The translations under genes were made by a program, and so were the position numbers. From NCBI RefSeq assembly GCF_030406385.1, contig NZ_JAUEPM010000013.1, positions 1 to 50,159 on the forward strand: a DNA stretch of 50,159 nucleotides. Direction: 5' to 3'. This DNA comes from Microbacterium oryzae. Lineage in GTDB: Bacteria; Actinomycetota; Actinomycetes; Actinomycetales; Microbacteriaceae. The notes under the pieces are model-generated. The model was not told where the DNA came from. It saw only the letters and a program-made list of their open reading frames with translations, and did no database searches. Of this stretch, positions 1 to 7,098 are shown piece after piece; positions within the stretch are counted from its first letter, which is position 1, and each line of letters opens with the position of its first letter.

Positions 1-119
1 GTTTCGGCGGTCATAGCGAGAGGGAAACGCCCGGTCACATTCCGAACCCGGAAGCTAAGCCTCTCAGCGCCGATGGTACTGCAAGGGGGACCTTGTGGGA
101 GAGTAGGACACCGCCGGAC
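1..119 (+). rRNA. rrf: 5S ribosomal RNA
   Basis: The sequence carries the standard bacterial 5S landmarks: the internal CCGAACCCGGAAGCTAAG block, the GATGGTACTG segment and the GTGGGAGAGTAGGACACCGCC 3' half, which pairs with GGCGGTCATAGC at the 5' end. It starts at or within a base or two of the window edge, so the first nucleotides may be missing. The rest of the rRNA operon should lie just upstream, outside the window. The 3' end is placed at the terminal-stem partner of the 5' end and is accurate to a few bases. Confidence 0.95.
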
Positions 120-129
120 TTCACGTAGA

Positions 130-163
130 CGAAAGGGTCATCCGACGACGGATGACCCTTTCG
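130..163 (+). terminator. Terminator of the rRNA operon
   Basis: A perfect 15-bp inverted repeat (CGAAAGGGTCATCCG and its complement) surrounds a 4-base ACGA loop and starts 11 bases after the 5S gene. The U-rich tail is weak, as is usual in high-GC actinobacteria. The next gene starts 31 bases downstream. Confidence 0.85.
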
Positions 164-194
164 TGCGTTCGCAGGGCATCATCGAGGAGTGGAC

Positions 195-2483
195 ATGCCG
201 ATTAACGGAGACAACGACCGCCGCGATGGCGGATCTCGACCGAACGGCGATCGTCAGCAGCGCGATGGTGGCACCAGCCGACCGCGTTACAGCGAGAGCA
301 ACGGCCGGCCGAGTCAGCGCGATGATCGGAACTCGGGGGCGCGTCGCTCCTACTCAAGCGACGGCCAGTCGGGTGAGCGTCGTCCGTATCAGCGTGATGA
401 CCGCAATTCCGGTGAGCGTCGTCCGTATCAGCGGGATGACCGCAATTCGGGTGAGCGTCGTCCGTATCAGCGGGATGACCGCAATTCGGGTGAGCGTCGT
501 CCCTACCAGCGTGACGACCGCGACGCAGGTCAGTCCGGTGGGCGTCCGTATCAGCGGGATGACCGCAATTCGGGTGAGCGTCGTCCGTATCAGCGTGACG
601 ACCGCAACGCAGGTCAGTCCGGTGGGCGTCCGTATCAGCGTGATGACCGGAACTCGGGTGAGCGGCGTCCGTATCAGCGTGATGACCGCAATTCGGGTGA
701 GCGTCGTCCGTATCAGCGGGATGACCGCAATTCGGGTGAGCGTCGTCCGTATCAGCGGGATGACCGCAATTCGGGTGAGCGGCGTCCGTATCAGCGTGAT
801 GACCGGAACTCGGGTGAGCGTCGCCCGTATCAGCGGGATGACCGGAACTCGGGTGAGCGTCGCCCGTATCAGCGCGACGACCGCAACGCAGGTCAGTCCG
901 GTGGGCGTCCATACCAGCGGGATGACCGGAACTCGGGTGAGCGGCGTCCGTATCAGCGTGATGACCGGAACTCGGGTGAGCGGCGTCCGTACCAGCGGGA
1001 TGACCGGAACTCGGGTGAGCGGCGTCCGTACCAGCGGGATGACCGGAACTCGGGTGAGCGTCGCCCGTACCAGCGGGATGACCGGAACTCGGGTGAGCGT
1101 CGCCCGTACCAGCGGGATGACCGGAACTCGGGTGAGCGTCGCCCGTACCAGCGGGATGACCGCAATTCCGGTGAGCGTCGTCCGTATCAGCGGGATGACC
1201 GCAATTCGGGTGAGCGTCGTCCGTATCAGCGGGATGACCGCAATTCGGGTGAGCGTCGTCCCTACCAGCGGGATGACCGCAATTCGGGTGAGCGCCGTCC
1301 CTACCAGCGGGATGACCGGAACTCCGGCGACCATCGTCCCTACGATCGCGACGGTGGCTCGCGCCCGCCGGAGCACGCGCGCATCCCGGACCCGTTCCTT
1401 CCCGACGAGGTCACCGCGCGCGATCTCGCGCCGGCAGCGCGCAATGAGCTGAAGACCCTCAGCAAGGAGAACGCCGACCGCGTCGCGCGTCACCTCGCGA
1501 TGGCCTCGAACCTCATCGACGAAGATCCCGAGCTCGCACACGAGCATGCTCTCGCTGCCGTGCGTCACGCCGGCCGCATCGGCGTGGCTCGCGAGACCCT
1601 CGCGATCACGGCGTACGCGAACGGCGACTTCTCGCTCGCGCTGCGCGAGCTGCGTACGCAGCGCCGCATCACCGGCCGCAACGACAACGTGGCGCTCATC
1701 GTCGACAGCGAGCGCGGTGTCGGCCGTCCTGAGAAGGCTCTCGAGGAGGGCCGCGCCGCAGATCGCGACGCCCTCGATGTCGCCGCGCGAGTGGAGCTCG
1801 CCATCGCGATGTCCGGCGCGCGTCTGGACCTCGGGCAGACCGAACTCGCGCTGCACGAGCTGGACATCCCCGAACTCGACCCCGATCGGGCGTTCGAGTG
1901 GAGCCCCGGCCTCTTCGCCGCACGCGCGAACGTGCTGGAGGACCTCGGGCGCACGGAGGAGGCTGCGTCGTGGCGTCGCCGCGCGGAGGTCGCGGAGCGC
2001 GCGCTGAGCGAGCATCGCGGCGCCGACGAGGACGACTTCATGTTCGTGGACGACACCGACACAGAAGAGCTGCCGTTCGACGAGGCCGAGCAGGACGCTC
2101 AGAACGAGTCGGACGCCGAGCCGCAGCCGGACGACGAGGCCGCGGACGCCGACTCCGAGTCGCGTGACGAGGCAGAGCAGGACGTCGCGGACATCGAGCC
2201 TGAGTCGGACGACGACTCCGCCGACCACGAGACCCCGGACGACCCCGCCGCGGAGACCCCCGCTGAGCCCGAGGTGCAGCCCGCTTCCGAGCCGCAGCGC
2301 TCCTCCAAGGCCGAGTCCGCGCCATCCGATGAGGAGATGTCGATCGAGGACGAGGTCTCCGAGCTCCTCATCGCCGCCGGTATCGACAGCGCCGACGAGG
2401 ACGAAGACGAGGACGACGCCTCGAGCGAGAAGGCAGACGGATCGAAGAGGGAGGGCGACCGCCCCGATGGCGCTCTTTTCTAA
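195..2483 (+). CDS. Repeat-rich Arg/Asp protein with TPR-like domain and acidic tail
   Basis: This is a 762-aa protein of unknown function. I chose ATG 195 because GAGGAG lies five bases upstream; an in-frame GTG at 189 overlaps that ribosome-binding site. Residues about 63-381 are 24 tandem copies of a 13-residue unit, RPYQRDDRNSGER, with three units enlarged by an AGQSGG-type insert. Residues about 398-608 are helical and Ala/Leu/Glu-rich with paired-helix periodicity, resembling TPR repeats. The last 150 residues are mostly Asp and Glu. The Arg/Tyr/Gly-rich repeats resemble low-complexity RNA-binding or condensate-forming segments, but that is inference. No signal peptide or membrane segment is visible. 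The stop overlaps the next gene by 17 bases, so it probably shares a transcript with the HAD-tlyA-nadK-recN operon. Confidence 0.9.
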   Translation: MPINGDNDRRDGGSRPNGDRQQRDGGTSRPRYSESNGRPSQRDDRNSGARRSYSSDGQSGERRPYQRDDRNSGERRPYQRDDRNSGERRPYQRDDRNSGERRPYQRDDRDAGQSGGRPYQRDDRNSGERRPYQRDDRNAGQSGGRPYQRDDRNSGERRPYQRDDRNSGERRPYQRDDRNSGERRPYQRDDRNSGERRPYQRDDRNSGERRPYQRDDRNSGERRPYQRDDRNAGQSGGRPYQRDDRNSGERRPYQRDDRNSGERRPYQRDDRNSGERRPYQRDDRNSGERRPYQRDDRNSGERRPYQRDDRNSGERRPYQRDDRNSGERRPYQRDDRNSGERRPYQRDDRNSGERRPYQRDDRNSGERRPYQRDDRNSGDHRPYDRDGGSRPPEHARIPDPFLPDEVTARDLAPAARNELKTLSKENADRVARHLAMASNLIDEDPELAHEHALAAVRHAGRIGVARETLAITAYANGDFSLALRELRTQRRITGRNDNVALIVDSERGVGRPEKALEEGRAADRDALDVAARVELAIAMSGARLDLGQTELALHELDIPELDPDRAFEWSPGLFAARANVLEDLGRTEEAASWRRRAEVAERALSEHRGADEDDFMFVDDTDTEELPFDEAEQDAQNESDAEPQPDDEAADADSESRDEAEQDVADIEPESDDDSADHETPDDPAAETPAEPEVQPASEPQRSSKAESAPSDEEMSIEDEVSELLIAAGIDSADEDEDEDDASSEKADGSKREGDRPDGALF
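381..1339 (+). repeat. Coding tandem array, 24 units of about 39 bp
   Basis: A 39-bp unit (cores such as CGTCCGTATCAGCGGGATGA) is repeated head to tail 24 times. Three units are extended (near 500-550, 585-630 and 865-910). Copies differ mainly at synonymous positions, for example TAT/TAC for Tyr and CGT/CGC for Arg. Adjacent copies near 990-1160 are nearly identical, which suggests recent expansion by slippage or unequal crossing-over. Unit length is a multiple of three, so copy-number change would keep the reading frame. Confidence 0.95.
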
Positions 2484-3507
2484 GAAGACGGATGGCCCGG
2501 CTCCCCTTGAGGGGGTGGACGTCGTCCTCGCGGACCTCGACGGCGTCGTCTACGCGGGGCCCGGCCCGATCCCGCACGCGGTCGAGAGCCTGAACCGCGC
2601 CGCGAGCGAGGGTCGGCGCCTCGGGTTCATCACGAACAACGCCGCCCGCACCGACGCGTCGGTCGCCGCGCACCTGAGCGAGCTCGGCATCCCGACAGCC
2701 GCCGAGGACGTCGTCACGAGCCCGCAGGCCGCCATGCGCCTGCTGGCCGAGCGCGTTCCTGCCGGATCGACCATCCTCATCGTGGGCGGGGAGGGGCTCG
2801 TGGTCGAGGCCGAGAAAGCCGGCTACGTCGTGACCCGCAGCGCGGAGGACGCCCCGGCGGCCGTCGTGCAGGGCTTCGCGCCCGAGGTCGGATGGTCGCA
2901 GCTCGCGGAGGCTGCGTTCGCGCTGGCCGTTCCGGAGGAGGAGGGCGGCATCCCCTGGATCGCCACCAACACCGACTGGACGATCCCGCAGGCCCGCGGC
3001 ATCGCGCCGGGAAACGGCACGCTGGTCTCGGCCGTGCACACCGCCGTCGGGCGTCTGGCGACGGTGGCAGGAAAGCCCGAGGCGCCGATCTTCCACGCCG
3101 CCGTGGCGCGATTCGAGGCGCAGCGTCCGCTCTTCATCGGCGACCGCCTCGACACCGACATCATGGGGGCGCAGGCGGCCGGCATGGACTCCGCGCTCGT
3201 GCTCACCGGCATCGACCGTCCCAAGCATGTGCTCGCAGCGCCGTCCCATTCTCGGCCGACGTACATCGTCAGCGACCTGCGCGAGCTCTTCGAGCCGTAC
3301 CCGGTCGCTCGCGTGAAGGGCGACACGGTGTGGGTGCGCGACGCCGCGGTGCGGATCGACGGACCCGACGTGCACATCGTCAGCGAGGGAACGCGCGACA
3401 TCGACCTCGTCCGTGCGGCGGCGAAGGCGATCTGGGACACCGGACGCCAGATCTTTGGCTTCCGCGTTCCCGAGCGTCTCTACGAGGACCGGTTCCACCG
3501 CCGTTAG
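2467..3507 (+). CDS. HAD-IIA family sugar-phosphate phosphatase
   Basis: This 346-aa protein belongs to the NagD/HAD-IIA class of haloacid dehalogenase phosphatases (cytosolic, Mg2+-dependent). Motif I is ADLDGVVYAG with nucleophile Asp23 and acid Asp25. Motif II is the ITNNA segment near residue 55. Motif III includes the lysine in AGKPEAPIF. Motif IV is FIGDRLDTDIMGA. A C2-type cap lies between motifs II and III. Family members dephosphorylate small phosphorylated metabolites such as glycerol or pyridoxal phosphates; the substrate here cannot be told. Start ATG 2467 lies inside the end of the upstream gene and has a GAGGG site 5'. An ORF of this class precedes tlyA in mycobacteria (Rv1692), which supports the call. 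Confidence 0.9.
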   Translation: MALFSKKTDGPAPLEGVDVVLADLDGVVYAGPGPIPHAVESLNRAASEGRRLGFITNNAARTDASVAAHLSELGIPTAAEDVVTSPQAAMRLLAERVPAGSTILIVGGEGLVVEAEKAGYVVTRSAEDAPAAVVQGFAPEVGWSQLAEAAFALAVPEEEGGIPWIATNTDWTIPQARGIAPGNGTLVSAVHTAVGRLATVAGKPEAPIFHAAVARFEAQRPLFIGDRLDTDIMGAQAAGMDSALVLTGIDRPKHVLAAPSHSRPTYIVSDLRELFEPYPVARVKGDTVWVRDAAVRIDGPDVHIVSEGTRDIDLVRAAAKAIWDTGRQIFGFRVPERLYEDRFHRR

Positions 3508-3516
3508 TCTGAACGG

Positions 3517-3660
3517 GTGACGGATGGCCACACCGAGCTCGCCGATCGGCTGACGGAGATCGAGGGGAAGCCGCTCGCCGACCGGGCGACGGCGTACGCC
3601 GCGCTGCACGACGAGCTGGCGGCGCGTCTGGAATCCGCCCCCGTCGACGGACGGCGATGA
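3517..3660 (+). CDS. Small conserved-position protein (47 aa)
   Basis: A GTG-initiated 47-codon ORF sits between the HAD phosphatase and tlyA. It begins 9 bases after the phosphatase stop, and its TGA overlaps the tlyA ATG (ATGA). The predicted peptide is short, charged and helical: an N-terminal TDGHTELADRL segment, then KPLADRATAYAALHDELAARL, then a short basic tail. Its position matches Rv1693 of M. tuberculosis, a hypothetical of about 58 residues between Rv1692 and tlyA. Tight coupling and in-frame coding bias support expression. Function is unknown; a small partner or translational-coupling peptide is possible. Confidence 0.7.
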   Translation: MTDGHTELADRLTEIEGKPLADRATAYAALHDELAARLESAPVDGRR

Positions 3661-4457
3661 CCCGGCGCCTCGACGCCGCGCTCGCGGCCCGTGGCCTCGC
3701 GCGCTCGCGCACGCACGCCGCGACCCTCATCGCGGATGGCGCGGTGCAGGTGGATGGCCGCACCGTCACGAAGGCGTCCAGTCCGGTATCGGACGAGACG
3801 CCGCTGACGGTCGCGGCCTCCGACGCGTACGTCAGCCGTGGCGCGCACAAGCTCGTGCACGCGCTCGACGCGTTCGACGTCGACGTCGCCGGTCGTGTCG
3901 CTCTCGACATGGGGGCATCGACGGGCGGCTTCACGCAGGTGCTGCGCGAGCGCGGCGCGAAGCCCGTCATGGCCGTCGACGTCGGTCACGGCCAGCTCGC
4001 GCCCGCCGTGGCGGCCGACGCGCACGTCCACCCAGTCGAGGGTTTCAACGTGCGCTTCATGACCCGGGAGAACCTCGCAGCGGCGAGCGGCGTCGATGCG
4101 CCGCCGTCGGTGATCACGGGCGACCTGTCGTTCATCTCGCTCGCCCACGTGCTCCCGGCGGTGGCCGCGGTCGCTGCGGCGGATGCCGACATCGTCCTCC
4201 TCGTCAAGCCGCAGTTCGAGGTCGGCCGCGCGGCCATCCGCAACGGGGTCGTCCTCGATCCCGCACTGCGCGCCGCGGCCGTGCGCGACGTTCTCCGATC
4301 GGCATGGGAGCTCGGGCTCGGCACGCGGGGCGTGCGCCGCTCGCCGATCGAGGGCGGTCATGGCAATGTCGAGTTGCTTGTGCACATCGGGCCGGAGGGC
4401 GGAGGGGATCCGACACAATGGGAGGACACGATCGTGAACGAGGCGGGGAGACGATGA
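3657..4457 (+). CDS. tlyA: TlyA family 16S/23S rRNA 2'-O-methyltransferase
   Basis: This 266-aa protein has the TlyA layout: an N-terminal S4 RNA-binding domain (residues 1-60, RLDAALAARGLARSRTHAA) followed by an FtsJ-like SAM-dependent methyltransferase fold. The SAM-binding loop is LDMGASTGGFTQVL near residue 84, and the Lys in VLLVKPQFEVGR near residue 183 fits the K-D-K-E catalytic set. TlyA enzymes methylate ribose 2'-OH groups of 16S and 23S rRNA, which in mycobacteria sets capreomycin susceptibility. The ATG overlaps the preceding stop, and its own TGA overlaps the nadK ATG, so it is translated within the operon. Length matches the family. Confidence 0.95.
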   Translation: MTRRLDAALAARGLARSRTHAATLIADGAVQVDGRTVTKASSPVSDETPLTVAASDAYVSRGAHKLVHALDAFDVDVAGRVALDMGASTGGFTQVLRERGAKPVMAVDVGHGQLAPAVAADAHVHPVEGFNVRFMTRENLAAASGVDAPPSVITGDLSFISLAHVLPAVAAVAAADADIVLLVKPQFEVGRAAIRNGVVLDPALRAAAVRDVLRSAWELGLGTRGVRRSPIEGGHGNVELLVHIGPEGGGDPTQWEDTIVNEAGRR

Positions 4458-5410
4458 GCGAGCGCAGGATCCTGATCGTCGCTCACGCCTTCCGCGAGGA
4501 GACCGTCGCCGCGGCCGTCCGCGTGGTCAACGCCGTGCGCACCGAGGGCGCGGTCGCGGTGCTCGCGCCCGCCGACCGCGCGGAGCTCTCCGCGCTCGCG
4601 CCCGTCCTCGGCGATGTGCCGGCCCTGGGCGAGGACGTTCCCCTGGCCGACATCGACATCGCGATCGTGCTCGGTGGCGACGGCACGATCCTCCGCGCCG
4701 CGGAGCTCGTCCGCGGCGGCAGCGCGCCGGTCCTCGGCGTCAACATGGGCCACGTCGGCTTCCTCGCGGAGATCGAGCGCGACGACATGGACGAGGCCGT
4801 GCACCGCGCGATCATCGGCGACTACGCCGTCGAGGAGCGCCTCGCACTGTCGGTGATCGTGAAGGACGACGACGACCGCGTCGTCTACGAGACGTGGGCC
4901 CTCAATGAGGCGGCGATCGAGAAGGACCAGCGCGAGCGGATGATCGAGGTCATCATCGAGGTGGACCGGCGGCCGCTCACGGCGTATGGCGCGGACGGTG
5001 TCGTCGTCGCGACCCCCACCGGGTCGACCGCCTACAACTTCTCCGCGGGCGGCCCGGTCATCTGGCCGACCGTGCAGGCCATCGCGGTCGTGCCGCTGTC
5101 CGCGCACACCCTGTTCTCCAAGCCGCTCGTGGTCGGGCCCGACCACGCCGTGGCGGTCGAGCTGAAGGCCGACTCGGCCGGCAACGGCGTGCTCTGGTGC
5201 GACGGGCGGCGCTCCCACCCGCTGCCGCCCGGCGCGCGCGTGGTCGTGCGCCGCTCGCCGAAGCCCGTCCGCCTCGCCCGGCTGCACCCGGCCGCGTTCA
5301 CCGACCGCCTCGTGCGCAAGTTCAAGCTGCCCACCGAGGGATGGCGCGGGCCGAGCGAGCACACCCCGACCGAGTCGATCACCCTGCCGATGCTGGGGGA
5401 GCGCGAGTGA
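4454..5410 (+). CDS. nadK: NAD kinase
   Basis: A 318-aa NAD kinase (PpnK) that makes NADP+ from NAD+ with ATP or polyphosphate. Diagnostic motifs are GGDGTILRAAE near residue 75, the NE pair in WALNEAAIEKDQ, and GSTAYNFSAGGPVIWP near residue 195. The TAYNFS segment binds NAD in the C-terminal beta-sandwich. Start ATG 4454 overlaps the tlyA stop; a longer upstream frame exists but runs antisense to family length. The gene ends in a 4-base overlap with recN. The tlyA-nadK-recN order is conserved across actinobacteria and firmicutes. Confidence 0.96.
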   Translation: MSERRILIVAHAFREETVAAAVRVVNAVRTEGAVAVLAPADRAELSALAPVLGDVPALGEDVPLADIDIAIVLGGDGTILRAAELVRGGSAPVLGVNMGHVGFLAEIERDDMDEAVHRAIIGDYAVEERLALSVIVKDDDDRVVYETWALNEAAIEKDQRERMIEVIIEVDRRPLTAYGADGVVVATPTGSTAYNFSAGGPVIWPTVQAIAVVPLSAHTLFSKPLVVGPDHAVAVELKADSAGNGVLWCDGRRSHPLPPGARVVVRRSPKPVRLARLHPAAFTDRLVRKFKLPTEGWRGPSEHTPTESITLPMLGERE

Positions 5411-7098
5411 TCGAGGAGATGCGGCTGCGCGATCTCGGCGTCATCGCGGAGGCCACGCTGCCCATGGGGGCGGGGTTCACCGCGATCACGGGCGAGACGG
5501 GCGCCGGCAAGACGATGGTCGTCACCGGTCTCGGCCTGCTGCTCGGCCAGCGCGCCGACTCCGGCGCGGTGCGTGCGGGTGCGTCGCAGGCGATCGTGGA
5601 GGGCGTCTGGGTGGTGCCGGAGGAGGGCCCCGTCGCCGAGCGCGTGCGCGAAGCCGGCGGCGACCTCGAGCCGATCGGCGAGGGCAGGGCCGAGCTCTAC
5701 CTCTCCCGCACGCTCGCGGCGGAGGGGCGCAGCCGCGCGAGCGTCGGCGGTCGCGCGGCGCCCGCGGGCGTGCTGGCGGACCTCGCTGACGCGCTCGTCG
5801 TCGTGCACGGGCAGACCGACCAGCTGCGGCTGCGATCGGCAGCCGCGCAGCGCGACGCCCTCGACCGCTTCGCGGGCGGGCCCGTGCGCGAGGCCCTCGA
5901 GCGCTATCGCGCTGCCTGGCACGCGCATCGTGAGCTGGAGCAGGAGCTGCACACGCTCACGGTCGAGCGCACCGCGCGCCAGACCGAGGCGGAGACGCTG
6001 CGCGCGACCCTCGCCGAGATCGAGGAGGCCGCTCCAGAGCCCGGCGAGGACGTGCAGCTCTCCGAGCGCGCGGAGCGCCTCGCGAACGCCGAGGAGCTGC
6101 GCACGGCGGCCGCCCTCGCCCGGGAGTCGCTGTCGAGCGAGGAGGGCGCGGCCGACGTGTCGGGCCTCCTCGGCGAGGCGCGCCGTGCTCTCGAGCGGGC
6201 GGGCGATCCCGCGCTCGAGGGCATCGCCGAGCAGCTCGCCGATCTCGGCTACCGGGCAGCGGACCTCGCCGTCGAGCTGTCGGGCTTCCTCGCCGACCTC
6301 GACGAGACGGGCCCGCAGGAGCTCGCGGCCGTGGAGGAGCGCCGCGCGGTGCTCGGCGGCCTCGTCCGCGCGCACGGCACGCTGGATGCCGCGATCGCCC
6401 TCCTCGAGACGGGCTCGGCGCGCCTCGCGGAGCTCGATGACGACGGCGACCGCATCGAGCGGCTCTCGGCGCAGCGCGAGGAGTCGCGGGCGGAGCTCGA
6501 TGCCGCCGCTGACGAGCTCACAGCGGCGCGCGCGGAGGCGGCGACCCGCCTGGGTGCCGCGGTCACGGCCGAGCTGCACGCCCTGGCGATGCCCGATGCG
6601 CGCCTGGTCGTCGAGGCGAGCGCAGGCCAGGAGAGCGCAGCGGGGCGCGATGACGTGGCCTTCCTGCTCGCCCCGCACCCGGGAGCCGAGCCGCGGTCGG
6701 TCGCGCGCGGGGCGTCCGGCGGCGAGCTCAGTCGCGTGATGCTGGCGATCGAGGTCGTCATCGCGGAGACCGACCCCGTGCCCACCTTCGTGTTCGACGA
6801 GGTCGACGCGGGCATCGGCGGCGCGGCGGCGATCGAGGTCGGCAAGCGCCTCGCGCGCCTTGCGCAGTCGTCGCAGGTGATCGCGGTCACGCACCTCGCG
6901 CAGGTCGCGGCCTTCGCGGGCAACCACCTCAGCGTGGTCAAGGCGAACGACGGCTCGGTGACGCGCTCGAGCGTGCAGCGGCTGGATGGCGCCGCCCGCG
7001 AGGCTGAGATGGCGCGGCTGCTCTCGGGGCTGGCCGACTCCGACGCTGCGCTCACGCACGCCAGGGAGCTGCTGGACCTCGCGCACGCGGCTGCATGA
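5407..7098 (+). CDS. recN: DNA repair protein RecN
   Basis: This 563-aa SMC-like ATPase acts in double-strand-break repair. The Walker A loop is GETGAGKT near residue 31. A long Arg/Glu/Ala-rich coiled-coil region spans roughly residues 160-400. The ABC signature ASGGELSRV is near residue 440 and Walker B TFVFDEVDAGIGG near 460, followed by an ITHLAQVAAF switch-type segment. All ATPase elements are intact. GTG 5407 is chosen because it overlaps the nadK stop and gives the family-typical IEEMRLRDLGVI start; an ATG at 5419 is possible. The stop overlaps the ATG of the DUF2207 gene. Confidence 0.96.
   Translation: MIEEMRLRDLGVIAEATLPMGAGFTAITGETGAGKTMVVTGLGLLLGQRADSGAVRAGASQAIVEGVWVVPEEGPVAERVREAGGDLEPIGEGRAELYLSRTLAAEGRSRASVGGRAAPAGVLADLADALVVVHGQTDQLRLRSAAAQRDALDRFAGGPVREALERYRAAWHAHRELEQELHTLTVERTARQTEAETLRATLAEIEEAAPEPGEDVQLSERAERLANAEELRTAAALARESLSSEEGAADVSGLLGEARRALERAGDPALEGIAEQLADLGYRAADLAVELSGFLADLDETGPQELAAVEERRAVLGGLVRAHGTLDAAIALLETGSARLAELDDDGDRIERLSAQREESRAELDAAADELTAARAEAATRLGAAVTAELHALAMPDARLVVEASAGQESAAGRDDVAFLLAPHPGAEPRSVARGASGGELSRVMLAIEVVIAETDPVPTFVFDEVDAGIGGAAAIEVGKRLARLAQSSQVIAVTHLAQVAAFAGNHLSVVKANDGSVTRSSVQRLDGAAREAEMARLLSGLADSDAALTHARELLDLAHAAA

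Noticed and set aside
381..1339. Possible CRISPR array because of regular 39-bp spacing
   Set aside because: There are no unique spacers; units run directly into each other, keep one reading frame and encode a continuous protein repeat.
354..2228. Long open frame on the minus strand opposite the repeat gene (over 600 codons)
   Set aside because: It is an antisense shadow kept open by the periodic repeat; it lacks a ribosome-binding site, and the plus-strand frame has one plus a sensible domain layout.
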